Source: Catenulispora sp. MAP5-51 (GTDB taxonomy: Bacteria > Actinomycetota > Actinomycetes > Streptomycetales > Catenulisporaceae). From it: 64,000 nt of DNA. The notes beneath the pieces were generated by a model. That model was not told the origin of the DNA. It did no database searches and saw nothing but the letters and a program-made list of their open reading frames with translations. Position numbers and translations under genes: made by a program. Positions 7,741 to 16,946 of the stretch are shown one piece after another. The number at the start of each line of letters is the position of its first letter. Within the stretch, counting starts at the first letter, position 1. Where the stretch lies: positions 1 through 64,000 of the forward strand of contig NZ_JBGCCH010000039.1 of the NCBI RefSeq assembly GCF_041261205.1, in the 5' to 3' direction.

Positions 7741-9390
7741 TTGAACATCGCTGGGAACTCTGCTCCACCACCACAGCGCCGCTTCCGCACCGGACGCCGG
7801 CTCACCGCCGTCCTGGGCGCGGCGGTCCTGGCCAGCGTCATGGCGACCGGTCTGGCCGTGGCCAGCCCGGCCCCGGCCCCGGCGCACCGGGCCGAACCGA
7901 GGATTCCCACCCTGAACTGGACGGACTGCACCGGCGGCTTCCAATGCTCCGACGCGGCCGTCCCGCTGGACTACCGCGATCCGCAGGGCCCGACCATCAC
8001 CCTGCACATGATCCGGCACCTGGCAGCCGACCCGGGCCAGCGCGTGGGCACCCTGTGGATGGAGCCCGGCGGACCCGGCAGCAGCGGGCTGGACTTCGCC
8101 CGCGACAACTACGCGGACCTGCCGGCCGAGCTGCAGAACAAGTTCGACATCGTCAGCTTCGACCCGCGGGGCATCCAGACCAGCTCGGGCGTCGCGTGCT
8201 ACAGCGATGCCCAGTACACCGCGGCCGTCAACGCGGCCAAGGGCGTTCCGGGGCCGGACGCCTTCGCCAACGCCGTCAAGGCGGGGGCGGACTTCGACCA
8301 GAACTGCGTGACCAAGCTCGGGGACACCGCCGGCCTGTTCGGCACGGCATACGTCGCGCGGGACATCGATCTGCTCCGCCAGGCTCTCGGCGAGCAGCAG
8401 CTCACGTTCTACGGCCGGTCGTTCGGCACGTACGTCGGCACCGTCTACGCGAGCATGTTCCCGGGCCGGGTGCGCGCCATGGCGCTGGACGGCGCCTACG
8501 ACCCGAACCACTACGCGAACAACCCCTACGCCTACGACTGGCCGCAGTACATCGCGCTGGACGCGGCGATGAACGACTTCCTCACCTGGTGCGACCAGAA
8601 CCAGTCGGAGTGCGGGTTCGGCGGCGGGAACGCCAAGGCGGCCTTCACCGCCCTCAAAGCCGACCTGGACGCCAACCCCGTCCAGATCCCCGGCGGCGGG
8701 GTGGCCAACGGCTTCACCCTGGCCTACCGCCTGCTGTTCAACATGGACGACGGCAAGGTGATCTGGCCGGCGTTCGGCCAGGCGCTGCGCCAGGCGCAGC
8801 TGCACGACCCCACGTCGTTCCTGCTCCGTCCGCCGTCCCCGGCCAGCTGGGCCCAGCTCAACCCCAACACCGTGGTCTCCTGCGACGACCGGGCCTTCCC
8901 AACCAGCATCTCGCAGCTGAAGTGGAACGTCACGGCCGAGGCCGCGGCGGCACCGCTGCTCGGCACGCCGTGGGCCTACGCACCGCCAATGTACGACCAG
9001 AACAGCGCCCCGGCGTGCGTCCAGTGGCCGGTCGAGCGGGTCAGCCGCTACACCGGTTCCTACCGGGCGGCGGGCTCGGCGCCCATCCTGGTGATCGGCA
9101 CCACGCATGACCCTGACACCCCCTATCAGGATGCTGTCTCTCTCTCCAGGACCTTCGACAACGCCGAACTGCTGACGTTCGACGCCCAAGGACATACCGC
9201 CTTCGGCCGGAGCGCTTGTGTGACCGCGGCGACCGCCACCTACCTGGCCGATCTGACCCTGCCGAAGCCGGGCACCGTGTGCTCGGACGAGATCCCGCCG
9301 GCTCCGGTGACGTCCGCGAACGTCGCGAAGTTCAGCGCCCTGCGCAGCGGCGCCTCGGATGCGCAGGAGCTGATCCGCGCCGGAAGCTGA
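7741..9390 (+). CDS. Secreted alpha/beta-hydrolase, peptidase S33 / tripeptidyl aminopeptidase type
   Basis: The 549-residue protein begins with a Sec/Tat-like signal peptide (twin Arg in RFRTGRRLTAVLG, hydrophobic core, cleavage near ALA-VASPAPA, about residue 40). The oxyanion segment WMEPGGPGSSG, nucleophile Ser in YGRSFGTYVG, Asp in 'TTHDPDTPY' and His in 'AQGHTAFGRS' give the catalytic triad of the TAP-like S33 family. The C-terminal TAP-like domain is present. The start is TTG 7741 with AAAGG upstream. No other start keeps the signal peptide whole, though a TTG start lowers certainty. It probably releases peptides from protein N-termini outside the cell. Confidence 0.85.
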   Translation: MNIAGNSAPPPQRRFRTGRRLTAVLGAAVLASVMATGLAVASPAPAPAHRAEPRIPTLNWTDCTGGFQCSDAAVPLDYRDPQGPTITLHMIRHLAADPGQRVGTLWMEPGGPGSSGLDFARDNYADLPAELQNKFDIVSFDPRGIQTSSGVACYSDAQYTAAVNAAKGVPGPDAFANAVKAGADFDQNCVTKLGDTAGLFGTAYVARDIDLLRQALGEQQLTFYGRSFGTYVGTVYASMFPGRVRAMALDGAYDPNHYANNPYAYDWPQYIALDAAMNDFLTWCDQNQSECGFGGGNAKAAFTALKADLDANPVQIPGGGVANGFTLAYRLLFNMDDGKVIWPAFGQALRQAQLHDPTSFLLRPPSPASWAQLNPNTVVSCDDRAFPTSISQLKWNVTAEAAAAPLLGTPWAYAPPMYDQNSAPACVQWPVERVSRYTGSYRAAGSAPILVIGTTHDPDTPYQDAVSLSRTFDNAELLTFDAQGHTAFGRSACVTAATATYLADLTLPKPGTVCSDEIPPAPVTSANVAKFSALRSGASDAQELIRAGS

Positions 9391-9471
9391 GCTGGTATCT
9401 GACACCTGACACCCGGCACGCTGGCCGGTTCGCGAACCATGACGGTCGCGGACCGGCCTTTCTGCGAAGGG

Positions 9472-9747
9472 TCATGCGGCGAGCGGGGCCGGCCTGCCGT
9501 CGGAGTCCTCGGCCGCCGGCCGGGCCAACTCGTCCAGGGACAGGCCGAGGACGGCGGCAACGGCCGCGATGGTGAAGAAGGAGGGGGTCGGGGCCCGGCC
9601 GGTCTCGATTTTGCGCAGCGTCTCGGCGGACACCCCCGCCGCCGTCGCGACCTCCGCCATGCTGCGTTCGCCGCGGGCTTGCCGGAGCAGGGAGCCGAGG
9701 TGTCTGCCGCGTTCGAGTTCGGACCGGGTCAGCGGATTGCGCACCAT
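9472..9747 (-). CDS. XRE-family helix-turn-helix regulator, divergent from map
   Basis: The start is set at ATG 9747 (MVRNPLTRSELERG), giving 91 residues; a start at 9801 would read through the operator. Residues about 16-70 form a Cro/C1 helix-turn-helix (LGSLLRQARGERSMAEVATAAGVSAETLRKIETGR, then PSFFTIAAVAAVLGLSLDEL). It is small, one domain only, with no ligand domain. The gene faces away from a methionine aminopeptidase gene 60 bp away, with a palindromic AT-rich site between, so autorepression and control of map are likely. Confidence 0.85.
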   Translation of the reverse strand: MVRNPLTRSELERGRHLGSLLRQARGERSMAEVATAAGVSAETLRKIETGRAPTPSFFTIAAVAAVLGLSLDELARPAAEDSDGRPAPLAA

Positions 9748-9754
9748 GACCGTG

Positions 9755-9776
9755 ATACTAATACCGGTATAGTAAT
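9755..9776. promoter_or_regulatory. Operator between xre and map
   Basis: The core ATACCGGTAT (9761-9770) is a perfect 10-bp palindrome. It is bordered by ACTA (9757-9760) and TAGT (9770-9773), which give a second overlapping symmetry. It lies 8 bases upstream of the xre ATG and about 30 bases upstream of the map GTG. This is the only AT-rich stretch in the intergenic region and the best candidate for the XRE binding site. Confidence 0.6.
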
Positions 9777-9806
9777 TGGGTCGAGGCGGCCGGGAGGGCA
9801 CGGATC

Positions 9807-10574
9807 GTGGTGGAGTTGAAGAACGCGGCGGAGCTGGACGCCATGCGCGAGGCGGGGCGAGTGGTCGGCACGATCCTGGAAGCCGTCCAGCGCGCGGCGA
9901 CTGTGGACGTCAGCCTGCGGGAGCTGGACGAAGTGGCCCGCACCGTGCTGAGCGAGGCCGGGGCGACCTCGCCGTTCCTGAACTACCGTCCGTCCTTCGC
10001 CGGGTCGCCGTTCCCCGCGGTGATGTGCGTCTCGGTCAACGACGCCATCGTGCACGGCATCCCCGGCGGCTACCGGCTGCGGGACGGCGATCTGGTCGGC
10101 GTCGACTGCGGGGCGACACTCGACGGCTGGAGCGGCGACGCCGCCGTCAGCTTCATCGTCGGCACCCCGGGACCGGCGGACACCCGACTGCTCGACACCA
10201 CCCGGCGGGCCCTGGCCGCCGGCATCGCGGCAGCCGTCGTCGGCGCCCGGATCGGCGACATCTCCCATGCCGTCGGCACCATCGGCCGAGCCGCCGGCTA
10301 CGGCATCCCGCAGGACTTCGGCGGCCACGGCATCGGCCGCCGCATGCACGAGGACCCGGACGTCCCGAACGAGGGACGCCCTGGCAGGGGCCTGCGACTG
10401 CGGCACGGCATGACCCTGGCGATCGAGCCGATGTTCATCGCGGGCGGACGCGACGAATATCGCGCCGCCGCCGACGGCTGGACCCTGCTCACCACCGATG
10501 GCAGCCGCGCCGCGCACGTCGAGCACACCATCGCCGTCACCGACGGCGGTCCCCGCATCCTGACCCGGCCCTGA
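9807..10574 (+). CDS. map: Type I methionine aminopeptidase
   Basis: The 255-residue enzyme removes the initiator Met from new proteins. All five metal ligands are visible: Asp in LVGVDCGATLDGW, Asp in GWSGDAAVSF, His in FGGHGIGRRMHEDP, Glu in 'LAIEPMF' and Glu in HVEHTIAVTD. Length is normal for the short type I form without an N-terminal zinc finger. The start is GTG 9807. Actinomycetes usually have more than one map gene. This one, paired with its own XRE regulator, is likely an accessory copy. A terminator follows at 10647. Confidence 0.93.
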   Translation: MVELKNAAELDAMREAGRVVGTILEAVQRAATVDVSLRELDEVARTVLSEAGATSPFLNYRPSFAGSPFPAVMCVSVNDAIVHGIPGGYRLRDGDLVGVDCGATLDGWSGDAAVSFIVGTPGPADTRLLDTTRRALAAGIAAAVVGARIGDISHAVGTIGRAAGYGIPQDFGGHGIGRRMHEDPDVPNEGRPGRGLRLRHGMTLAIEPMFIAGGRDEYRAAADGWTLLTTDGSRAAHVEHTIAVTDGGPRILTRP

Positions 10575-10646
10575 CATCCGGGGACGCCCGATCCTGAGAT
10601 CTGCTGGCCGGTCTTCAGCACCAGCGCGGCCGGCTGACCGCCCCTG

Positions 10647-10678
10647 CCGGAGGCCCGCCCCTCGGGGCCGCCGGTTTT
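10647..10678 (+). terminator. Rho-independent terminator after map
   Basis: Arms CCGG-A-GGCCC (10647-10656) and GGGCC-G-CCGG (10665-10674) pair with one A/G mismatch and an 8-nt loop, followed by TTTT (10675-10678). It lies between map and the convergent glutaminase gene. Confidence 0.6.
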
Positions 10679-10752
10679 GGCTCCCTTCTACGGCGTTGGA
10701 CCTCGCCGATGAAAATTCGGAGACGGAGTGGTCGGCGGGTTGGTCCACGACC

Positions 10753-11985
10753 TCAGTCCTTCGAGCTGTCGCCGTCCCAGCTGTCCTCGGCTTCCGGCAC
10801 CTTCTCCCGGTCGCTGGGGATCAGCCTGATCCCGCGGGCCAGCAAGTCGCGGCCGGTGGCCTGCAGGAGTCCGGCGGCGATCGGGCGGACCACGGTCACG
10901 TCCGTGACGTCCAGGTCCACCGCCGTGAGGGGGAAGGTGGCGGCCATTTCCTGCAGGTGACGCCCGATGCCCTCGGCGGCCACGAAGTCCAGCTCGCCAC
11001 GCAACGCGAGCGTGAGCCGATCGGACTCCACCGAGGAAGCCGAGATCGGCGACCGGTGCACGCCGGACGGCATGAACATGTGCAGGCCCAGGCGCTCGGA
11101 CGTCTCCTGCAGCGCCGCCATGCCCCGCACGCTGTTGCCCCGCGCGTCCAACGGCGGGCTGAAGACGCCAAGACCCAGCTCGCCGGGCAGGACCGCGGCG
11201 ATACCGCCCCCGACACCGCTCTTGGCCGGCAGCCCGACCCGGACCATCCACTCCCCGCTGTTGTCGTACATCCCGCAGGTCGCCATGACGGACAGCGTCG
11301 TGCGGACCGCGTCCTCATCCACCACCCGCTTGCGGGTGACCGGGTTGACGCCCATGTTGGCCAGCGTCGCCGCCATGATGGCGACGTCGGTCGCGGTCAC
11401 CCGCAGCGCGCACTGCCGGAAGTAGATGTCGGTCGCCTCCTGGGCCGACCGGCCCAGAACGCCTTGGGACAGGGTCAGATAGCCGAGGGCCCGGATGCGA
11501 TCTCCGGTCTCGGCCTCCGAGCGGTACACCTGCTCGTCCACCTCCAAGGTCCGGCCCGCGAACGCGGACAGGCCCTCACGGATCCTGGTGAAGCTCTCCT
11601 CAGGAGTACCGGCGATCAACGACGTGGCGACGATCGCCCCGGCGTTGATCAGCGCGTTCGCCGGGCGACCGGTCCCCGGCTCCAGGCTGATCGCGTTGAA
11701 CGGCTCCCCGCTCGGCTCGAACCCGATGTGGCGCGAGACCTCGTCCAGGCCGAGGTCGGCCAGGACGAGCGCGTAGACGAAGGGCTTGGAGACGGACTGG
11801 ATCGTAAAACTCTGCTCGACGTCGCCGGCCTCATAGACGTGGCCGTGGACGCTGACCATGCTCATGGCGAACGCCTCGGCGTCCGCCACGGCCAGCTCGG
11901 GAATATAGTCGGCGACCCGCCCCCGCGGCGGATCGGCGGCGTGCCGACCAAGCAGCCTGACCAGCGCCGAGGTCACGGGGTCCAC
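10753..11985 (-). CDS. glsA: Glutaminase A with C-terminal STAS domain
   Basis: Residues about 5-300 (from GTG 11985) form a beta-lactamase-fold glutaminase: Ser-x-x-Lys in 'FTIQSVSKPF', the 'GRPANALINAGAI' Asn loop, and 'KSGVGGGIAAVLPGELGLGV'. It hydrolyses glutamine to glutamate and ammonia. A STAS domain follows (LTLALRGELDFVAAEGIGRH, 'VDLDVTDVTVVRPIAAGLL'), as in many actinobacterial glutaminases. The usual phospho-Ser motif is 'VTVVRPIAAG' here, with no Ser at that site, so STAS is more likely a binding or dimer module. The start could instead be 11976 or 12045. It is convergent with map. Confidence 0.88.
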   Translation of the reverse strand: MDPVTSALVRLLGRHAADPPRGRVADYIPELAVADAEAFAMSMVSVHGHVYEAGDVEQSFTIQSVSKPFVYALVLADLGLDEVSRHIGFEPSGEPFNAISLEPGTGRPANALINAGAIVATSLIAGTPEESFTRIREGLSAFAGRTLEVDEQVYRSEAETGDRIRALGYLTLSQGVLGRSAQEATDIYFRQCALRVTATDVAIMAATLANMGVNPVTRKRVVDEDAVRTTLSVMATCGMYDNSGEWMVRVGLPAKSGVGGGIAAVLPGELGLGVFSPPLDARGNSVRGMAALQETSERLGLHMFMPSGVHRSPISASSVESDRLTLALRGELDFVAAEGIGRHLQEMAATFPLTAVDLDVTDVTVVRPIAAGLLQATGRDLLARGIRLIPSDREKVPEAEDSWDGDSSKD

Positions 11986-12156
11986 GGGCGCCTCCGGTCT
12001 CGATCGGTACCGCAGCCTGACTCCCCGCCAGGCTACAAAGACCACTAAGGCGGCCGATCGCAGAGAGCCCGCCGGATGGGCCGCCCGGGTGAACGATTCG
12101 GCCTCATCCCCTACGGACTCCCGACAAAAGTGGGCTGTCTGATTTCGGCCAGCCGT

Positions 12157-13137
12157 TCAGAGGGGATAGGTCACACCGGTCAACCGCTCGGATTCATGCC
12201 ACAGGCGCTGCTGCGCCTCGCTGTCGCGGGCGCTGTCAATGGTCCCGACCTGCACCGGGTATCCCTTTGCCTCCAGCCTTCCACCGGGGCCGTAGTAGCT
12301 TCCGCCCGGGGCCGTCGGATCAGTGGCGGCCCGCAGCGTGGGCAGCGCACCCATGAGCGGGTCCTGTCCGAAGAGCCAGTTGAGCGGCCGGTAGACGGCG
12401 CGGGTGACGGGGGAAAGGCTGCGGTTCAGCTCGGTGCTGGCAAAACCGAGATGCGCCGCGAGTGCGGAGGTCGAACCGCCGTCGCTGTTCAACGGACGGG
12501 TAGGCGCTTGGGCTTGGGCCTGGGCAAGCCTGCGCTGCAACTCGAAGGTGAACATCAGGTTGGCCAGTTTCGACTGGCTGTAGGCGGTCTTACGACCGTA
12601 CTCGCGGGCCGACTGAAGATCGTCGAAGTTGATCGTCCCCTGTCGGTGGTTCAGGCTGCTGACGGTGACGATCCGCGAGCCGGGGGTCTGGCGCAGCCGT
12701 TCCAGCAGCAGCCCGGTGAGCGCGAAGTGTCCGAGGTGGTTTGTGCCGAACTGAAGCTCGAAGCCGTCGCGGGTGGTGCCGTAGGGCGTGTACATCACGC
12801 CCGCGTTGTTGATCAGCAGGTCCATCCGAGCGTGCCTCGAGAGTAGCCCGTCCACGGCCTCGCGGATCGATTCGAGCGACGCCAGGTCGAGTCGCGCCAC
12901 CTCGACCCGCGTCCTGGCCGTTTCTCTCCCGGGCGTGTCCACCGCTGCCGCCATCCGTTCGGCTGCCGCACGCGCCTTGCCCGTGTCACGACAGGCGAGC
13001 ACGACTGTGGCTCCACGCTGCGACAGCACCCGCGCCGTGTCGAATCCGATGCCTGTGTTGGCGCCGGTGATCAGGGCCACCCGGTCGGATTGGTCCGGCA
13101 CGTCGTTCTCCGTCCACTGTGATGCAGACATGTGCAC
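12157..13137 (-). CDS. Short-chain dehydrogenase/reductase (retinol dehydrogenase/POR-like)
   Basis: The 326-residue protein has the classical SDR signs: 'TGANTGIGFDTA' (NADP-binding, about residue 24), ACRD after beta 2 suggesting NADP preference, 'LINNAGVM', Ser in VTVSSLNH and the catalytic Y-x-x-x-K in 'YSQSKLAN'. The C-terminal extension (LAAHLGFASTELNRSL and an S-Y-Y-GPGG stretch) fits the subgroup related to human retinol dehydrogenases. Substrate unknown. ATG 13131 is an alternative start. It stands alone between glsA and the ABC exporter operon. Confidence 0.88.
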   Translation of the reverse strand: MHMSASQWTENDVPDQSDRVALITGANTGIGFDTARVLSQRGATVVLACRDTGKARAAAERMAAAVDTPGRETARTRVEVARLDLASLESIREAVDGLLSRHARMDLLINNAGVMYTPYGTTRDGFELQFGTNHLGHFALTGLLLERLRQTPGSRIVTVSSLNHRQGTINFDDLQSAREYGRKTAYSQSKLANLMFTFELQRRLAQAQAQAPTRPLNSDGGSTSALAAHLGFASTELNRSLSPVTRAVYRPLNWLFGQDPLMGALPTLRAATDPTAPGGSYYGPGGRLEAKGYPVQVGTIDSARDSEAQQRLWHESERLTGVTYPL

Positions 13138-13223
13138 CAGTGCAGCAGTGCGAAGGCGGCCTCCGCAACCCAGCGGTAGCCCCGAGGCCGGAGCTGCTCA
13201 GCTGGGTGCGGACGCCGGAGTCC

Positions 13224-14009
13224 TCACACGTCCCGCCGGTCGGTCACGAACACCGCCGCCCCGAGGCCGACGACCGTCCAGGCGGCGAGCGCGAGGGCTG
13301 AGGCCGCGACGGACGGCGGGAGCGTCTGTGTAGGCGGGCCGAAGCCGTGGTCGGCCAGGGTCTGCCACGCGGTCACGGGAAAGGCGTTGACCAGGTGCGC
13401 GGCCCACGGGGCCGTGGGGTTGCCGAGGATCTGCGGCAGCATGGTGAGCAGGGCGAGCGTGCCGCCGACGCTGCCCCCGACGTGCCGGATCACGGCCCCC
13501 ACACCCAGCCCGACCAATCCCGCGACCGGGAAGATCAGGGCACTGCCGGTGACGGCCCGGAACGCTCCCGCGTGCCCGATCGACACACCCACGTGCACGC
13601 TGCGCAGCTCCGCCTGGCTGACGGCGAACGCGGCCACAGCGGAGACGATCCCGGTCACCAGCAGCGTCACCGTCACGACCGTCGCCTTGGCCAGCACCAT
13701 CGTCCGCCGGTCCGGCGCCGCGGCGAACGTGGTGCGGATCAGGCCGCTGGTGTGCTCGCCGGCCAGGCCCAGCGCTCCGAAGACCGCCGCGACCGCCAGC
13801 AGCAGCTGCCAGGTGTCCTGGTCGAAGGCCTTCGCCATCGGGTCGATGCGCGGCCAGATACTCGGATCGCTCGGCACGTTGGTGCCCGCGTTCCACGCCG
13901 AGGCGACCGCGATGGCGACCATCGCCGCGAGCAGGAGCGGGGTCGAGCGCAGCGAGAACAGCTTCAGCCATTCGGCGGCGACGAAGTGTCGGTATCGCAG
14001 CATATTCAT
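13224..14009 (-). CDS. ABC-2 type transporter permease (second copy)
   Basis: A 261-residue membrane protein beginning MNMLRYRHFVAAEWLKLFS at ATG 14009, with GGAGGG seven bases upstream. It has about six TM segments, and the first is followed by a soluble loop, as in the LtxB/NatB-like permeases of actinomycetes. 'GEHTSGLIRTTFAAAPDRRT' is the conserved cytoplasmic coupling helix, found also in its neighbour as 'GEHASGQIRTTLTAVPARGR'. The two permeases are thus paralogues, probably forming a heterodimer with the ATPase. The ATG overlaps the previous stop (ATGA). Last gene of the operon. Confidence 0.87.
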   Translation of the reverse strand: MNMLRYRHFVAAEWLKLFSLRSTPLLLAAMVAIAVASAWNAGTNVPSDPSIWPRIDPMAKAFDQDTWQLLLAVAAVFGALGLAGEHTSGLIRTTFAAAPDRRTMVLAKATVVTVTLLVTGIVSAVAAFAVSQAELRSVHVGVSIGHAGAFRAVTGSALIFPVAGLVGLGVGAVIRHVGGSVGGTLALLTMLPQILGNPTAPWAAHLVNAFPVTAWQTLADHGFGPPTQTLPPSVAASALALAAWTVVGLGAAVFVTDRRDV

Positions 14010-14806
14010 ACGTCCCTCCGGCGCAGGACCACCACGGCCGCGCACATCGTGAGCAGCGGCCAGAGCGCGAACACCGTCCACGCGTGCGCCGGCGACGGCA
14101 GATCGGTGAACACCGTCGGCTGGAGCCCATCGGTCTGGCTCAGCCGCGACCAGGCATAGGCGACGAGCGACTGGCTGATGTCCGAGCTCCCTCCCCCGCC
14201 CATCGAGTGGAACACGAGCGGCAGGAACATGAGCACGACGAAGACCGTCACGATCGACGCCGCGACATGGCGGATCAGCGCCCCGATCGCCACGCCGACC
14301 GCCGCGGACACCCCGAGCACCAGGCCGGAGCTGAGGATCGCGGTCCCGACGCCTTGGTCGGACAGCTTCAGGTGGAAGCCGCGGCCGGCCATCGACGACT
14401 GCGCGACGTGATAGCCGATCAGTGCTTGGAGCCAGCCGAGCACCGTCATGACGGCGCAGACGACCACGGCCTTGGCCAGCAGCACCCGGCCACGGGCCGG
14501 GACGGCCGTCAGCGTGGTACGGATCTGTCCGCTGGCGTGTTCTCCGGCCACGGTGAGCGCGCCGATCGTGCCGGCCCACGCCATCAACAGCAGCCACGAC
14601 GGCAGGTTGAAGGCGGCGTGATAGACGTCGAACGTCTGCTGCATGCTCTTCGGGAACTTGGGAAACGCTGCGTAGTCGGTCTGCCCGGTGTGCCAGGAGT
14701 TGTATACGGCCCCTGCCATACCCAATCCCAACACCAGCGCCGTGGACCGCAGCGACCAGAACTTCACCCACTCGGCGGCGACGAGCCGCGGGAAGCGGGC
14801 CCTCAC
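14006..14806 (-). CDS. ABC-2 type transporter permease (first copy)
   Basis: The 266-residue paralogue of the following gene, with the same order of segments: 'RLVAAEWVKFWSLRST' at the N-terminus, a periplasmic-side loop around residues 40-65, a coupling helix 'GEHASGQIRTTL' and five further TM helices. GTG 14804-14806 overlaps the ATPase stop (GTGA). Translational coupling on both sides gives an ATPase-permease-permease operon. Divergence from a NarL-type two-component system suggests that the exporter is induced by it, as for many actinobacterial antibiotic-resistance exporters; the substrate is unknown. Confidence 0.88.
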   Translation of the reverse strand: MRARFPRLVAAEWVKFWSLRSTALVLGLGMAGAVYNSWHTGQTDYAAFPKFPKSMQQTFDVYHAAFNLPSWLLLMAWAGTIGALTVAGEHASGQIRTTLTAVPARGRVLLAKAVVVCAVMTVLGWLQALIGYHVAQSSMAGRGFHLKLSDQGVGTAILSSGLVLGVSAAVGVAIGALIRHVAASIVTVFVVLMFLPLVFHSMGGGGSSDISQSLVAYAWSRLSQTDGLQPTVFTDLPSPAHAWTVFALWPLLTMCAAVVVLRRRDV

Positions 14807-15540
14807 CGCCGGCCCCCGTCCTCGACCGGGCCGGCGGAGAACTCCACCCGGTCCGCGGTGAGCTCCATGAACGCCTCCTCCAGCGAGGCGTGCTTCGTGA
14901 AGTCGGCCAGCGGCCCGGTCGCGACCAGCCGGCCCCGGCCGACGACCACCACCTCGTCGGCGGTGTGGGTCATCTCGGCGAGCATGTGGCTGGACACCAG
15001 CACCGTGCGGCCCTCGGCGGCCAGCCGGCGGAACAGGCCCCTGATCCACAGCACGCCCTCCGGATCCAGGCCGTTGAGCGGCTCGTCGAAGATGAGCACC
15101 GGCGGGTCGCCGAGCAGCGCGGCGGCGATACCGAGCCGCTGCTTCATGCCCAGGGAGTACGTGCCGACCCGGCGCCGCGCGGCGCTCTCCAGCCCGACCT
15201 CGGCCAGTACCGCGCCGACGCGGGAGCGCGGCAGTCCGTTGCTCAGCGCGAGCGCGCTCAAGTGGGCCCGGCCGGAGCGGCCCTTGTGCACGTCGTCGGC
15301 GTTCAGCAGCGCGCCGACGTGCCGCAGCCCGATGCCGAGGGTACGGAAGTCGCGGCCGTCGATGGTCGCGGTCCCGGAGGTCGGCTTGTTCAGTCCGAGC
15401 AGGATCCGCAAGGTGGTGGTCTTCCCGGCGCCGTTGGGGCCGAGGAAGCCGGTGACGCGGCCCGGTTCGGCGGTGAAGGACAGGTCGTCCACCGCGGCGA
15501 CGGGGCCGAAGCGCTTGGTGAGGTTCTTGATTTCGATCAC
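14803..15540 (-). CDS. ABC transporter ATPase (DrrA/NatA-like)
   Basis: GTG 15540 gives 'VIEIKNLTKRFGPVAAVDDL', the usual N-terminus of exporter ATPases; longer starts to 15588 add unrelated residues. Walker A 'GPNGAGKTTT' (about residue 39), signature 'YSLGMKQRL' in place of LSGGQ, Walker B 'PVLIFDEPLNGLDPEG' and switch His in 'LVSSHML' are all present, so it should hydrolyse ATP. The C-terminal segment 'SLEEAFMELT' is typical of DrrA/bacitracin-type exporters. First gene of the three-gene export operon; about 135 bp separate it from the divergent kinase. Confidence 0.92.
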   Translation of the reverse strand: MIEIKNLTKRFGPVAAVDDLSFTAEPGRVTGFLGPNGAGKTTTLRILLGLNKPTSGTATIDGRDFRTLGIGLRHVGALLNADDVHKGRSGRAHLSALALSNGLPRSRVGAVLAEVGLESAARRRVGTYSLGMKQRLGIAAALLGDPPVLIFDEPLNGLDPEGVLWIRGLFRRLAAEGRTVLVSSHMLAEMTHTADEVVVVGRGRLVATGPLADFTKHASLEEAFMELTADRVEFSAGPVEDGGRR

Positions 15541-15674
15541 GGCCAGTACGGTCCCGCGCACCGGCCCCGCGCCGCGTCGGCTCCACACCCGACTTCCGGG
15601 CCGCCGCGTACATCAGGCGGTGTACTGCTCCGAGGCGATGCCCGGTGACCGGCGTGTTTTCTACGATCGGGGGC

Positions 15675-16946
15675 GTGACCCAAGCCATGCCCCGCCCGCG
15701 CCCCCCGCTCCTGCTGCGCTCGCCGGTGATCCTGACGGCGCCGATGCTCACCGGCGCTGTCTTGGTGTTCGCGGTGCTGCTGCTCACGACCATGAACACC
15801 GCACTGATGCTCCCGCCGTTCGCCAGGGCGAATGAGGGCCACCTGGTGCTGATCCGCCCCTGGGTCAACCTGCTGCTGGCCGTCGTCATGGCCGCGCCGC
15901 TCATGCTCGGCCGCCGCTATCCGCTGGCGATCCTGACCGTCATCCTCATCGAGGCCTTCGCGTTCGCGGCGGTCGAGGGCCGGCCCTGGCCGTTCTACCT
16001 GGCCACGTCCGTCCTGGTGGGGCGCGCGGCCGTGACGCGGGGCCGGCGGGCGTCCGCGACCGGCGCCCTGGCCGCTGTCGCTGTGTTCACCGTCGAGCTC
16101 GTGCTCTCCAGGTCCGCCAGCGACGACGGATGGAGCGACATCCTCAGCGTGGTCTCGGGGATCACCTTCGTGATGGCCACGGCGTGGACCGTCGGGGATT
16201 CGTTCCGCCAGCGTCAGGACTACCGCGACTCGCTGCTCGAGTGGGAGTCCGGGCGCGCGGTGCTCGACGAGCGGCTGCGGATCGCGCGCGACCTGCACGA
16301 CATGGTCGCGCACAGCATCAGCGTCATCGCGTTGCAGTCCGGGGCGGCGCGGCGGGTGATCGACGTCGAGCCCGCCGGGGCGAAGGAGGCACTGGGCGTC
16401 ATCGAGGACACCAGCCGCGAGGCCCTGGCCGGGCTGCGGCGGATGCTCGGGGCGCTGCGCGAGACCGACGCCGCGGGTCCGCGCGGGCATGACGACGCGC
16501 CCGGGCTCGGCGACCTCGACCGGCTCGTCGAGGCGGCGAGCGCCTCGGGCCTGCGGACGGAGGTCCGGTGGGACGGGGAACGCCACCCGCTGCCGCCGGA
16601 GGTCGAGGTGTCGGCGTTCCGGATCGTGCAGGAGGCGCTGACGAACGCGGTCCGGCATGCTCGCGCCACGTCGTGTGTGGTCACGCTGGCGTTCGGGCGG
16701 GAGGACCTGACTGTGACAGTGGTCGATGACGGCCAGGGTCCGGGCGCCGTCCCCGGCATCCCACGCGGCCCCGGCGTCGGCTACGGTCTGCTCGGTATGC
16801 GCGAGCGGGTCGGGCTGCTGCACGGCGACTTCGCCGCCGGACCTCGGGACGGCGGCGGCTTCCGGGTCGCGGCGCGGCTGCCGTTCTACGCCGCGAACCC
16901 GGTGGAAGCGGCGGTGGAGAAGATGACGGACGGCGGTTCGCGGTGA
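15675..16946 (+). CDS. NarL-type sensor histidine kinase
   Basis: From GTG 15675 (GGGGG just upstream; GTG 15645 is an alternative), 423 residues. The N-terminal half has about six TM helices and no extracellular domain, so the signal is probably sensed in the membrane. The HisKA_3 phospho-acceptor is the first His of 'ARDLHDMVAHSISVIALQSG' and the HATPase_c domain shows 'VQEALTNAVRHA' and 'VDDGQGPG', then 'GYGLLGMRERVGLLHG'. This layout is the intramembrane-sensing kinase class often paired with resistance exporters. The stop overlaps the regulator start (GTGA). Confidence 0.9.
   Translation: MTQAMPRPRPPLLLRSPVILTAPMLTGAVLVFAVLLLTTMNTALMLPPFARANEGHLVLIRPWVNLLLAVVMAAPLMLGRRYPLAILTVILIEAFAFAAVEGRPWPFYLATSVLVGRAAVTRGRRASATGALAAVAVFTVELVLSRSASDDGWSDILSVVSGITFVMATAWTVGDSFRQRQDYRDSLLEWESGRAVLDERLRIARDLHDMVAHSISVIALQSGAARRVIDVEPAGAKEALGVIEDTSREALAGLRRMLGALRETDAAGPRGHDDAPGLGDLDRLVEAASASGLRTEVRWDGERHPLPPEVEVSAFRIVQEALTNAVRHARATSCVVTLAFGREDLTVTVVDDGQGPGAVPGIPRGPGVGYGLLGMRERVGLLHGDFAAGPRDGGGFRVAARLPFYAANPVEAAVEKMTDGGSR

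Noticed and set aside
13224-14771. A 515-residue frame covering both ABC permeases
   Set aside because: The upstream part is out-of-frame translation. The real start is ATG 14009 with a good ribosome binding site, overlapping the stop of the first permease.
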